This document shows positions 45,540 to 57,310 of a stretch of 64,000 bases of DNA, in pieces. This DNA comes from Nepenthes gracilis. Taxonomy: Eukaryota; Streptophyta; Magnoliopsida; Caryophyllales; Nepenthaceae. Position 1 is the stretch's first letter. Each line of letters begins with the position of its first letter. The notes below the pieces were generated by a model. It was not told where the DNA came from, ran no database searches, and saw nothing but the letters and a program-made list of their open reading frames with translations. The stretch is from NCBI GenBank assembly GCA_033239525.1, contig BSYO01000006.1:14337319-14401318 (forward strand). Direction: 5' to 3'. The translations under genes were made by a program, and so were the position numbers.

Positions 45540-48457
45540 TGATTTTCAAATATCTAGGTAATCAAGGAAATATAATCAAAATTAGATCTAATTTATATGA
45601 AAAAAATTAAGTTTTGGATGTAGAAGAATTATCATAATGACCAAGGAAGTTGTTATTTGTCAAAGACAAGATAGCTGACCGGCTGAATTATATTGTTGAC
45701 CTACTAAAAAATTGTTGATAGGATTTTGTATCGTTGACTGGCTAATATGCATTTTACCAAAAATGCTGGTTGCCCTTATGCCTCATAGCCCAAATGTCAA
45801 ATTGCCAAAATATCTTGTCAACACCCCTGCTTTGACCGTTTGAAGGTAAAAAGACCGGTCAACATTTGACCGGCTAATTGGGCCATTTTGCTCGGTATGG
45901 CAAAGTGGTCGATTTGCACAAAATAACCTGTATGCATGATAATGGCAGGAATGGGCAACTTGGCCAGTTGGCCAAAATGGCTAAGATGGCCAAATGGTGG
46001 GCTGGCAAAAGGCAGGATGCCCATTTTGCTAGGAATAGCCAAAATGCTAGGAATGGGTATTTTGGGTGGAATGGTACATTTTGCCGATTTAGAGTAATTT
46101 GTCAGGATGAAGCAAAATGCCAGGATGGTGCATTTTGTTGGTTTGGAGTAAATTGCTGGGATGAAGTAAAATGCCAAGATGGTGCATTTTGCCGGTTCGG
46201 AGTAATTTGCCGAGATGAAGCAATATGTTGGGATGGTGCATTTTGTCGGTTTAGAGAAATTGGTCGGGATGGAGCAAATTGTTAGTATGGAGCAAATTGT
46301 CGGTATGCAAATGACTCGTATGTTTTTACCGGTTTGGATTGGCAATTCGATAGGGATGTAGTTTTGACTACTTTGGATTTACCAGTATGCTTTTACCGGT
46401 TGAAATGACGGTTTGGTAGGAATGGGCGGTATGGAATTGATTTATCGATTTGGAATGCCGGTTTCCTAGGAAATTTCATAATGCAGTTGTCAAATTAAGA
46501 AGAGTTGACCAGACTAAAATAGTTGACTAAAAGCAGGCTTGGCATGCCTGTTGTGCACTGTCGACTACGCTCGAGCACCAGTCTATGTAAAAGCCATGTC
46601 TTGATTTTATAATTGTTGGCTGCGTAATTTTTTGGGGAAAGACATTCAGGCAGGGAGGGCACGGAGAAGAGAGAGAAACGGAGCAAACAAAGGCTCTCGG
46701 GTCTGATTTTGGCTTGGAGTTAGTTAGAAAAGTTGTAATCGGGTCGAGACAAGTGTATTCATACCCACCTTTTCCCCTTTTTTGATTTTTATTTGTTCTT
46801 CATCCGGTATTATCGTTCTGATACCCACTCAAATCATGAAAAATATGTAACCAATAATTATTGCTTAAAGTATTTATGGTTTAATGTTCATTTTTCCCTT
46901 CCAATTGGCTCGGTTTGGCGAAGCCTAACCGTAATCCACGCCCCACTTAGGATTCCCCCTTTTTCCTTTGATTATATGTTTAATTGACCCCAAATTATGA
47001 ATTATCATGTCCTAATTATGCATATACCTCAGCCAGGCGTCCGATTTCACAAGTATCAAACCAAATCATGAATAAATGAGAATTTTGCATGCTTCCACCC
47101 CACCTAATTGTTATGAAATTTATATTTAATTGTATGTGACTAATTCTAAGCCCTAAGAATATTTGTTTGTGCTCTATTTGTGAAGGAAATGTGTCCCGGA
47201 GGTCCCCTAAAGTGATAAATGCCTAATGTGGGATCGAATTCTAATCCTTCCTATGTATTATATTGTCCATGCTTCCAAATTGACTTGTGAAAAGATTTAA
47301 GTTTGAAGACAAGATAATAATCGTTTATGTAATCGGAGGGATGTCCACAGTGTGATATGTGATCGAATTGTTCTTCTAGACAGAAATATTGTGAATTGAA
47401 TTGTGGTGGACCTTTCCTCAAATGAATAAGAAGCCATGAAACTAGGACCATGGAATTGTGCTACAAAGGTAATACCCCTCGGCCTGCCATTAGCATTATA
47501 GTAGAGACTTGAGGATTTCTCCGACTGTGTATTATAGTAGGTAATATTATTGGCAAGCCTTGGGATGTTACTATGAAGGACGAGGACTATCTCTGGACTA
47601 TAGGAGATTTGGTAGCATTTTATCAGCGTTGTATGACCGGGTGATAGGCATACTGCTATACCACATGGTGTTCGGCCTTTTCTAGGAAAAACTTTGTTAT
47701 TGGACGTTGAGTACGTCATTCGGCCTTAGATTATGAGGGGCATCATAGTCCTTCCTCGTCCTCCCACACATTTAGTTAGTAAGGCTTACTGACCTTGATC
47801 CGCAAAGATGAATAATCATACATAAATTATATTTCAAGGAGAAGTAAATTGCACTCCAAAGCATAATTGATCATGTTCCTGCTTATGCTACTCCTTCATG
47901 ATTATATGTCCTTCTTCTACTTCACTTTGCTTATGTTGTCTACTGCTTTTGAATATGATATACTTGTTGAGTTGTTAGCTCATCCTTATTTCTCTTTCCT
48001 TCTAAATGCGCAGCTATTATATCTGATGAGTTTGAATAGGCTATAAGCACAGGATAGGCAGTTGACACAGATTAGAGAGCTTTTGAGGACTTAGTTTTGT
48101 TATCATGTATGAGACATGGATAACGTATTATTTATTTTGATACCTGCGATTGTGTATATGTATGTCTTGATGATGATGATTGACACATAGTTTAGTTTTC
48201 ACTGTGTATGATGGATATTATGCTTCTGCAGGTTTCCTTTTATGGTTACATTGGGTTTCTTAGTTGGCATCCTATCTAAGTCGGTGTCATATTAGAGTTA
48301 CGATGTTGGCGCCACCCGTGTGTTTGTTGTGACGTTTGGGGATCCTGTGTATATATTGTTTATATTTGTGGATTTTGTACAGGTTTGTATTTGGCGGATG
48401 TTCTTTTTATAGATGGAACTCTACCGAATTTTCAGTAGAATTGGTCTATCTGTCACA
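45540..48457 (+). repeat. LTR L (plus strand, apparently solo)
   Basis: The right terminus ctatctgtcaca ends at 48457, and no PBS follows. Sense order: TTGACCGG-rich U3 with a 54-bp repeat array (46071-46290), CTCGAG (46569), TATGTAAAAG (46584), donor-like GAG|ACAAGTG (46749), stem gattatga/tcatagtc (47729-47750), small hairpin TGAGT/GCTCA (about 47968-47982), acceptor gcgcag|ctat (AG 48012-48013). The left end is uncertain and no target duplication was found. Confidence 0.75.
46071..46290 (+). repeat. 54-bp tandem repeat array in the U3 of LTR L
   Basis: The motif atggt(a/g)cattttg recurs at 46071, 46125, 46179 and 46233, exactly 54 bp apart, within units that also carry 'gaagcaaaatgc' variants. 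Because 54 is divisible by three, both strands stay open over it, giving 18-residue repeats; I do not regard these as proteins. Confidence 0.92.
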
Positions 48458-48462
48458 CCACA

Positions 48463-48991
48463 CAATCCTCCCCTATTTATAAAAATTTCGTCCTCAAAAT
48501 TTAACGTATTTACATACCTCAAGAAAATAGGTGAGGATATTTATCCTGCATCTCTTCTTTTTTTCCCACATAGCTTCCTCACGAGAATGGTTCCTCCACA
48601 ATACTTTAACAAGCGAAATGGTCTTCGTGCGTAAAATTTGATCCCACTAGTCTAGAATCTGCACTGGTTCTTCAACGTAGGACAAATCCTCGTTAATAGC
48701 TAAAGGTCTATATTCAATAACATGCGTTGGGTCATGGACATTCTTTCACAACATCAGTAAATGGAAAACACCGTGCACATCAGCCAAATTTGGTGGTAAT
48801 ACTAATCTATTGGCCACTTCCCTGACTTTCTCAAAAATCTTAAAAGGTCCAATGAATCTCGGCTTCAATTTTGCCTTAACACCAAATCTAGACATTCCCT
48901 TAGATTGTGATACTTTAAGGAAAACAAAATCATCAACTTCAAATTTAAGCTCCGATTTTCTCTGATCTGTATAGCTTCTTTGCCTACTCTA
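48463..48991 (-). pseudogene. Element K interior: integrase end, chromodomain, polypurine tract
   Basis: In sense, from right: KLKFEVDDFVFLKVSQSKG-like, LKPRFIGPFKIFEKVREVA, HDPTHVIEYRPLAINEDLSY, then a KVLWRNHSREEAMWE chromodomain, ending with '..ggacgaaatttttataaatagg' beside the LTR position. This is the 3' end of a chromovirus whose 3' LTR should be H. Element J cuts it at 48992, so the rest of K must lie beyond the window. Confidence 0.8.
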
Positions 48992-49012
48992 TGTGACAGA
49001 CTGGATTATTTT

Positions 49013-51567
49013 TGTAATGGCCCAGATCCTAGAATATAGAAAATCCCCGATGTTAAGTTAAAATTACCTAGGAAAAACAAGTTAAGGATAGTAATCCGGT
49101 CAACAAGTGTGACCGGAAGGTGCGAAGGAGTAATCCGGTCAACGGGTGTTGACCGGAAGGCGTGATGAAGGAGTAATCAGGTCAACGAGTGTTGACCGAA
49201 AGGCATGATGTAGGAGTAATCCGGTCAACAAAAAATATTGACCGGAAAACATGATGGAAGGAAGAACGGGAAAGAGGGAAGTAATCCGGTCAATGCCAGT
49301 TAGTTGACCGGAATGTATTTAAATGAGAAACATGAATCCGGTTAAGGTCAGTTGACTAGAAATTAATGAGAAAACTCTTCGGGAATGTAAAGCCATAAAT
49401 AACATACTCCGAAACATTCCCCCTAGTGTGGACCACAAGTAACCTAGAAATTTAATGAGGAAACTCTTCGGAAATGTAAAGCCATAAATAAAATACTCCG
49501 AAACATCCCCCCTAGTGTGGCCAAACCCTAACGACGGCCGCCAGACCCAAGGCCAATAAATAAGAACTAGAGGGCGTGAGAAAGAGGCACGCAATAGAGC
49601 TTTCTAGTAAAGGGAGACCAAAAGTTCAAGGTGAAGTAAAAGAAATCCAGGCAAGAGTACTCACCCTTATTTTAAGTTCATGATTATGCATGTTTACAAC
49701 GCAAGTATATCTGATTTCTGATGAACTTATGTTTCAGTATATATGATGTTTGTTCTATTCGTATGCCTTTGTTTTAAGTTCATGATTATGCATATTTGCA
49801 ATGCAAGTATATCTAATTTTTGATGAACTTATGTTTTAGTATATATGATGTTTGTTCTGTTCATTTAATTTAAGGAAGAATCGTTCTTAATTGCATGATT
49901 AAGAAGAAGCCCTGTTATTCATGATGTTTGATTTTTGTTCTGCTTGAAGTATGATTATTTGTCGATCTATATGAACTTTGATAATTGCATATTTAAATAA
50001 AAGACTTCCGACCCTTTAAGGAAAAAGAACTCCTACTTTTGATAAGAAGAACTTTGGCCTTTGTTAAAAAGAACTCCGGCTTTCAGTAAAAAGAACTCCG
50101 GCTTCTAATAAAAAGAACTCCGGCCTTTGTTGGAAAGAAACTCCGAATTTGGAACTTTCGCTTTTGTTGAAAAATAACTCCGGCTTTTGAACTCCGACTT
50201 TTGAGAAGAGAACTCCGCCTTTTTGAGAAAAGAACTCCGACTTTGGAGAAAAGAACTCCGGCCTTTTTTAGAAAAGAACTCCAGCTTTAGAGAAATTACT
50301 CCGGCATTTTTTTAGAAAAGAACTCTGGCTTTGAGAAAAGAACTCCAGCATTTGAGAAAAGAACTCCGACTTTTTTAGAAAAGAACTCTAGCTTGTGAGA
50401 AAAGAACTCCGGCTTTTAAGAAAAAGGACTCTGGTTTTTAAGGAAAATAACTCCAGATTTTGATGAAAGAATCTTCGACTTTAAGATGATTAAAAGGCTT
50501 TACGGACTTCAATTGTTGAAGTTAAAGAACAAAGGCTATAAGAACAAGGAGAATGTATGTAATCCGGACAGCAAGTGGAACTCTATGACCTTCGACTTTC
50601 GAACTATGACGGATGGCCATTAAAAGACATGAACTAAGAACCGAGTTTCCATTAAACTTGCTGTTAAAGATGGATGAAGGATATTGGAGTGACACTCGAG
50701 GACTGCCTCTTGGGCCACGGGGGGAGACTTTTGGTGGCATAAGACTTTTGGACTACGGCCCCGTATGCTAAGTTAAAGGCATTACCTCCCGCCTCGAGGA
50801 TCATAATGAGAGGATATGGCTTTAGGTTGTGGGGTAACACACAACCCTTCCTCAATGTTGTCCACTCCCGTCCGGTCCCTAAAGATGATGAGAATTTCGA
50901 ATGGTTTTTATGAATCTTCTGAAGATAAGACAGAAGAATAAGAATAAGGAAATTCTGAACTAAAGAAGAAATGATATGGTGATTTTATATGTTAAAGTTA
51001 TGATATAAATCCTTACTTTGATTTGATTATATGTATGTTTATATTTTCTGCATGTGAGTATCTTGCTGGGCTTTGTAGCTCACTCTTGCCACTTTTTCAG
51101 AGGGCGAGAGGCTTATGGAGGATGAAGTTGAGTAGAACCGTATGAAGTAGCTGGACGGCATAGCTGGCCGGAGCTGATAAATGAAGAACTTGATTTTTTT
51201 TCCTTTTGATGTTTTGAGAAGACTTGTAGAATAGTTCCGCTGTAAAAGAATCTATGGATGTTAGCATGTTTCCATAATTACTTCTTGGATAAATAAAATT
51301 GATAATTCTAGTAAGCATCACGGTCATTTTCAAGGCATTCAGGTCCGTCTAACCTTAGCATTGGCCGGCCATGTATGAAATTAAAATTGGAAGGCTAGCT
51401 CATGTAGTTCGGCCTCAAGCAATCCTGTGTATAAAAGAAAGGTTTATTCATATGAATGAAAAGAAAAATTTTTATGTCCACCTAATTATTATCTATTAAT
51501 TTATTTTGAGGCAAGGATTTAGGCTTGACGGCGGCTTTATGTTGTGGATTAAGGCCGGACCGTCATA
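49013..51567 (+). repeat. Solo LTR E3 (E-family, plus strand)
   Basis: TGTAATGGCCCAG...GGACCGTCATA, 2555 bp, flanked by atttt (49008-49012 and 51568-51572). Contains ~43-bp repeats each with CCGGTCAAC/GTTGACCGG (49087-49310), a TATA-like AATAAATAAG (about 49554), donor CCAG|GCAAGAG (49651), about twenty 'aaaagaactccggctttnag' units (50000-50480), stem ggttgtg/cacaacc (50825-50846), small hairpin TGGGC/GCTCA near 51067-51082 and acceptor ctttttcag|aggg (AG 51099-51100). Confidence 0.92.
49651..51100 (+). other. Predicted LTR leader intron in E3 (GC-AG)
   Basis: Donor CCAG|GCAAGAG, acceptor gccactttttcag, branch-like CTCAC about 18 nt upstream, length 1450 nt, TATA-like box about 95 nt before the donor. 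The minisatellite at 50000-50480 lies wholly inside it. Confidence 0.5.
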
Positions 51568-52100
51568 ATTTTTCTTAAATTACCTCAGTCAAACATAATA
51601 ATAGACTAGTATCCCTAATTAAAATTACTAATTTCTGTAGAAAATTGGGCAGAGTTCTATTTGTAAGTCTAGCGTTTGTCAAAACACAAACACCTGTAAA
51701 TCAACCCTGCACAACAATATAAAAAAACTACAAGTCTCAATGCTCAACACACTACGCAGAATCTAATCGCCACATCAACCGAGGTGGCACCGACATCATA
51801 GTCCAGTATAATACCGGTGGAGAAGGATGCCTACTAGGAACCTCGATCATAACTACGATGAGAAAGACCTGCGGAAGCATAAAAATCACAATATACAGCG
51901 GAACTGATCCATCATTCATCCATACCAAACATCAGTAATCACCACCATACATGTCTTATACAGTTTACAAAAGTAGAACAAAATTCTTATTTCATACACA
52001 AAATCAGCTAAGTCCCAGTCCCGAGCCTTACGTGCAACATGAGCTGTCTATCGCACTTCTATGGCCTATTCTGTCTCGTCGAGTATCAATACGTTATCAT

Positions 52101-53452
52101 CTGGAAGATATACAGCAAGAGTGAGCATACAGCCCAGCAAATGAAATCATACATCACTAACTACAGGCAGGTAAAAGTGAAAGTAATAATTGGATGAAAA
52201 GTCATATACTCAGGACAGAGGAAAACATGAGAGGATGGAGAACATCCGAAATTATCTAGTTCACATGTTTACACCAGTCAAGTTTTATTCGCTTTCATAA
52301 TTTCCATTATTCTTTGTGGACCCCAGAGCCAATAAGTCGTACTAGCCAACGATGCGAGAGAACGAGGAAAGGAATGTGTATGGTACATATTCTAAAGCCG
52401 GCTACATTTTAGATCTGCAGCACTCTACCATCGGCTACATTTTAGGTCTGCAGCACTCGACCATCGGCTATATTTTAGGGCTTTGTGGATTACCAAACAT
52501 TTTAGGGCTTACAAAACATGGTAAGCTAGAGGGTACTACCCCTATGAACCATGGTCCCTAATTTCAAGATTAGTCTTAATCCTTTGAAGGGGAATCCACC
52601 ATTTGCCATATACATATCTCCATCCGAGAGACCAAATCCATCATATTGCACTTTGTGGATTCCCTTCCATTTAGTTGCTCGGTTCCTTTCTTTCTTTTGG
52701 AAGTTAAATCTTTTAACCATTCAATTCAAACTCACAAGAGAGTTTGGTTTTACTTACCTCTGTTGGTCAAACACCACCTTAGAAGCCTCCGGGACGCATT
52801 CCCTTGCTCCCAATGCATAATTATACATTTTCAAGGCTTGCACTTTGACACAAACATTTAGTCATAAGTTTCATCACAATTGAAGAGAGATAAAGCATGC
52901 ACATTTACATTCCAATTGGTATGGTGAATAGTGTCAGGCCACTTTTAGAGGGCTTGGACGCCGCGAACGGGTCTATTCTTGCGGAATCAGACGTCCGATC
53001 GATATATACTTACAATTGGGATGTGGAGATTCATATTTTGAAGTCACTTCAACATATTATGAAGGTGGAAACATGCAACTTTTCCTTTTAATTTCGGATG
53101 AACAGTAACAGTGCCCTTTTAGAGGGCACAGACGTCACGAACGGGTCGTAACGTGCAAGATCGATCACACGGCCAACTTATATATACATTTGGGACGTAG
53201 GGATTCACATTTTGAGGTCAATTTAATGAAATATGGTGCGAAAATAGAAAACCACCAATTCCCGTAGGTTAGGATTTTGTGGTACTCCACCGACCGGATC
53301 AGTGAGTAAATTAGATAATAAATTATACAATCCTTGGTCTCAAGTCACGGGTACTACATTTTTTATGATTTGGGTGGGTATTGAGACGAAAAATCCCCGA
53401 TGATAAATGAAAATATCAAAAGTGGAAAGTTAGTAAGTATGAGATCACTTGC
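52101..53452 (-). other. Predicted LTR leader intron, element J 3' LTR
   Basis: Donor GAA|GCAAGTG (last exon base A rather than G), acceptor tatcttccag|atgat, 1352 nt. The same intron in J's 5' LTR spans 62343-63829 and has GAG|GCAAGTG. Confidence 0.5.
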
Positions 53453-53828
53453 TTCAAAGCGTGCTATCACTTTTATAACTGGCTCTCGGACGGATTCGAA
53501 CTCTCTGCCTTGATCTCCTCCTTTCTCTCTCTAAAACTGGTGCTCACCCACTCTCTGGAAATGAAGAAATGCGAAGCAGGCCACATCTTTATACTTGTCG
53601 GGGAGCTCGAGCACCTAGTGAGCGAGCGGCAAGCGCAGCCTCATTGCCGGCCTGCGCTTGAGCACACAGCAGGTGTACTCTACTGGCAGCGCTTCAACAA
53701 CAAAATCCCAAGACTATTCACCAATTTTTCTTCTAATGCGCATACTTAATCGTCCAATAAATGTAGTATTATTTATTATTATGTTGATTGCCACATGTCA
53801 ATTATGTTTTTAGACTTGAAACCTCACA

Positions 53829-53845
53829 ACTCTTCCCCACATATG
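53829..53845 (-). other. Polypurine tract of element J
   Basis: In sense tgtggggaagag next to the LTR, preceded by 'ttggggacgaaatttcc', as in A, B and K. Confidence 0.88.
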
Positions 53846-53864
53846 GAAATTTCGTCCCCAAAAT

Positions 53865-54101
53865 TTAACGAATCTGAAAACTTGAATAAGTTTGCATACC
53901 TCGGAACAGATTGGGATGCTTTTCCCGAATTTCATCCTCTCTTTCCCATGTCACCTCCTCCCGGAAGTGATTCCTCCATAAAACTTTCACGAAAGGAATC
54001 GACTTGGAGCACAAGATTTGGTCCTTGCGGTCTAAGATTTCCACTGGTTCCTTTACATATGCTAAATCCTCATTGATAGCCAAAGGACCATAATCGATCA
54101 C
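53865..54101 (-). pseudogene. Element J chromodomain
   Basis: INEDLAYVKEPVEILDRKDQ, then SIPFVKVLWRNHFREEVTWE and REDEIREKHPNLF, a complete-looking integrase-tail chromodomain with the aromatic residues of the fold (Y in LAYV, W in VLWRN, W in VTWE). It likely targeted the element to heterochromatin. Open from the DYGPL segment to the last residue, but separated by frameshift from the integrase. Confidence 0.9.
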
Positions 54102-54206
54102 ATGAGACAGATCATATACTTACTTCCTTAACATGGAAACCTGAAAGATGTTGTGCACCTTGGCCAAACTCGGTGGCAAAGCTGGACGATAAGCCGCCTC
54201 ACCAAC

Positions 54207-54446
54207 TCATTCAAGAATCTCAAATGGCCCAATGAAACGCACCTTCAGCTTCCCTTTAATGCTAAATCTAGAAATTCCCTTCCATGGTGAAACCTTAAGG
54301 AAGAAAAAATCTCCAACCTCGAATCTTAGCTCGGATCTTCTTTGATCAGCTAACTTTTTTGTAGGCTCTGGGTGACTTTTAACTTTTTTACAACCACCGT
54401 GATCTTTTCTGACGTCTCCCGAATAACATCCGGGCCCAACAACCAC
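54207..54446 (-). pseudogene. Element J integrase C-terminal domain
   Basis: RRSELRFEVGDFFFLKVSPW and KGKLKVRFIGPFEILE, the GPF/Y-type module between integrase core and chromodomain. The segment upstream (54447-54529), containing the ALYGRKCRSP block, is broken. Confidence 0.85.
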
Positions 54447-54529
54447 CTATCTCCGGTCTCCTCTCAATGGATGGGAGATCGACACTTCCTACCATAGAGT
54501 GCCTCAAAGGGAGCCATTTCGATGCTCAT

Positions 54530-54982
54530 TTAGAAACTGTTGTTATAAGCGAACTCGACCAGTGCTAGAAAATCATCCCAATTCCCGTGGAACTCCAATA
54601 CCGATGCCCGAAGCATATCCTCTAGTGTCTGGATTGTCCACTCAGACTGGCCATCCGTCTGAGGATGATATGTCGTGCTAAACTTTAGGTTCGTCCCTAA
54701 CTCCCGATGCAAGCTCTCTAAAAATTTAGAGACGAACCGTGGGTTGCGATCGGACACAATCGATGCTGGCACGCCATGCAACCTTACGATCTCGTTGTTG
54801 TACAACTGTGCCAGATGATCATGGGAGTACATAGTCTGAATGGGTATAAAATGAGCAGATTTCGTCAATCGGTCAACAATGACCCAAATCGCATCATGAT
54901 TCTTTACAGTTCTAGGCAATCCTAACATAAAGTCCATTGAAATGTCCTCCCACTTCCAGCTTGGAATGGGTAGGGACTGCAA
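54530..54982 (-). pseudogene. Element J integrase catalytic core
   Basis: WKWEDISMDFMLGLPRT (first Asp), VIVDRLTKSAHFIP, LHGVPASIVSDRNPRF (second Asp), YHPQTDGQSEWTIQ (Glu), LEDMLRASVLEF. The D,D,E triad is intact; Arg after SE is Trp here. Open for 150 codons, the best-kept integrase core on the minus strand. The Trp codon after PIPS survives, where element A has TGA. Confidence 0.92.
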
Positions 54983-55059
54983 TAATCAAGAAGGCTTTCT
55001 TCTCTCAGCCTTTAGCTGCTGACAGACTATACATCGATTAACAAAAGCCACGATCTCTC

Positions 55060-55300
55060 TCTGCATGTTTCTCGACTAGAACATCTTCCTCAAATCTTGA
55101 TACATTTTGTTTATACCGGGATGAATCATGTACCGAGTCCTATGTGCCTCCTTCATTATTTCTTCCTTTAATTCCTTAACATCTGCTACACATGACCGCT
55201 CTCGAAATCTCAAAACTACATCTGTACGCTTGCTAAAATCAATTCGAGTGTCTCTACCAAGATCCCCCACAATATCCATCAGAAATGGGTCTTTCACTTG
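55060..55300 (-). pseudogene. Element J integrase zinc-binding domain
   Basis: VVLRFRERSCVADVKELKEE, KEAHRTRYMIHPGINKMYQD: the H-x3-H pair is intact, unlike element A. The CxxC half lies left of a stop near 55076. Confidence 0.85.
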
Positions 55301-55439
55301 CCCTTCGTTGATCCTTTGAAGGATCTCGAGCTGTACCTACAAAAAGGATAACATCATCCTATTACCCTTAACGTAGTGCTGGATATGACAAGGTTTTAAG
55401 CAGTCTAGCAACTCCATCTGCTTAATCTACATGGTCGCC

Positions 55440-55981
55440 ACCCATCAAGTTCGGCGACTTAAGGAATCCGCGACCACATTTGCTTTTCTCGGTCGATACT
55501 GGATCTCACAATCATAATCCTTGCGGAACTCAATCCATTGCCGCTGCCTCATATTTAGCTCATTCTACGAAAACAAATACTTGAGACACTTGTGGTCGGA
55601 GTACACCAGGAATTTCTCGCCATATAGATAGTGTCTCTAGAACTTCAAAGCAAAAACCACTGCGACTAGCTCTAAGTCATGGGTCCGATATTTTTCTCAT
55701 GAGCCTTCAACTGTCGAGACCCACAAGCAACTACTCTCCCCCTGCATAAGAACACACCCGAGTCCCACTTTAGATGCATCGCAATACACTTCGAACCCAC
55801 CACAATTATCAAGAAGAGTCAGAATCGGGGCAGTTGTCAACCAATCCTTCAGCTCTTGGAAGCTTTTGTCACACTTCTCGGTCAAGGCGAAGCTTACTTC
55901 CTTCTTTGTCAGACGGGTGAGGGGCAAGGCTATCCGAGAAAAATTCCCCACGAAACGACGATAATAACTGGCCATCCCCAA
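55440..55981 (-). pseudogene. Element J RNase H
   Basis: GMASYYRRFVGNFSRIALPL leads into [18 protein letters not shown] (catalytic Asp) at 55981-55697. The remaining motifs (YSD.K near 55600, ADSLSRR near 55480) are in other frames. It sits between RT (right) and integrase (left). Confidence 0.85.
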
Positions 55982-55984
55982 AAA

Positions 55985-56640
55985 GCTTCAAACGAGACAT
56001 GGTCGCTGGCCGACTCCAATTGACAACGGCCTTCAATTTTCTGTGGGTCTACCGAGATGCCTCCGCCGTAAAATTACATGGCCCAAGAACACCTCGTTAA
56101 GCCAAAACTCACACTTCTTGACTTCACGAACAACTCGATGTTCCCCGAAGAGCCGGTAGCACAATTCTCGTGTGCCCTTCATGCTCAGTCACGATCCTTG
56201 GAGTAAAAACCAATATCATCAATGAAAACCACAACAAACTTATCCAAAATGGCTGGAAGACCCTCGTTCATCGTGTCCATAAACACGGCTGGAGCATTAG
56301 TCAATCAATGGCATCACCAGAAATTCATAGTGATCATACCTCGTTCGGAAAGCTATCTTTGCAATAACCTCCTGCTTAATGCGAAGCTGATGATACCCCC
56401 ACTAAAGGTCAATCTTGGAATACACTATGGATCCCTATAATTGGTCAAAGAGTTCATCGATCCGTTGCAGAGGATACTTGTTCTTAATTGTAATTTTATT
56501 CAGCTCATGGTAATCTATACATAAACTCAAGGCCCCATCCTTCTTTTTGACAAATAGGACCGGAGCGCCCCATGGTGACACACTAGGTCTAATAAAACCC
56601 CATATCAAGTAAGTCCTGCAACTGCTATTTCAACTCCTTT
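55985..56640 (-). pseudogene. Element J reverse transcriptase, frameshifted
   Basis: The catalytic FIDDI block reads at 56229-56212 in sense. 'gtcaagaagtgtgag', the KKCE position, is near 56122, and the [12 protein letters not shown]-type start near 56575-56520. Several indels break the frame, for example near 56300 (APAVF region). Confidence 0.82.
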
Positions 56641-57310
56641 AACTCGACAGGAGCAATGTGGTAGGGGGCTTTTGATATGGGTGCCAATCTCGGCACAAGA
56701 TTAATCCCAAATTCAATCTCACAATGTGGTGGCAGGGTAGACAACTTGTCAGGAAACACGTCCTCAAATTCACACACCACCGGAATGTCCTTTACGAAAA
56801 ATTCACACACGCCCTCGAAGCTAAAAAGGCTTTGCACTCGCTATTCAACAAATGACTAACCTGTAGAGCAGAAATAAAACTAGACAGCTCCACTCTCTGA
56901 ACTCCCTAAATATAAAAAGGTTCGCATTCTGAAATAGTAAAGTCCACCCTTTTGTGGAAGCAATCAATAGTAGTGTGATACTTGGATAGCCAATTCATAC
57001 CCAAAATAACATCAAAATTACGCATATGTAAAAGAATTAAATCAACTATTAGAGGAAGTCCCTTCACCTCCACAATACACCCTGGATAGGACACATAGGT
57101 AACAATAGAGGATCCCGTGGGCGTGGATACAACGAGAGAAAAATCAAGGGTCATGGGGGAGGGTGTAATACAACTAGCCAATCCAGGGTAAATAAATGAT
57201 TGTGTGGACCCATAGTCAAAAAGTACTGAGCAAGAATACCACAAACAGGAAGTATACCTTCCACCACCTCATCTGATGCTCTAGCCTCGCTAGCAGACAC
57301 TGCAAAAGCT
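56625..57310 (-). pseudogene. Element J protease and RT linker
   Basis: VLFDYGSTQSFIYPG (about 57225-57180) is the protease active site with Tyr in place of Ser (D-Y-G). MRNFDVILGMNWLSKYHTTI follows, then the linker VVCEFEDVFPDKLSTLPPHC. Protease function is doubtful with D-Y-G. Confidence 0.85.

Larger units (their letters stand above)
48992..53828 (-). repeat. Element J 3' LTR, split by solo LTR E3
   Basis: Pieces 48992-49012 and 51573-53828 join to match 61784 onward. Contains 33-bp repeats 'ctacattttaggtctgcagc' starting at 52402, 52435 and 52468; stem gaatgtgta/tacatattc (52372-52392, one G-U); acceptor atcttccag|atgat (AG 52102-52101); donor GAA|GCAAGTG (+1 at 53452); TATAAAGA (53593-53586); CTCGAG (53607). 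Ends acctcaca. Confidence 0.9.

Noticed and set aside
45878..46285. Open frame on both strands with Cys-rich 18-residue repeats
   Set aside because: It is the 54-bp tandem array in the U3 of LTR L; the repeat length keeps frames open. No relation to a known protein and no matching frame in related LTRs.
49087..49310. CRISPR-like spaced palindromic repeats
   Set aside because: Units are imperfect and the spacers are related to each other; it is a plant LTR enhancer-type array with no cas context.
53510..53749. 79-codon frame near the end of J's 3' LTR
   Set aside because: Crosses the predicted exon 1 and TATA region on the antisense strand; no support.
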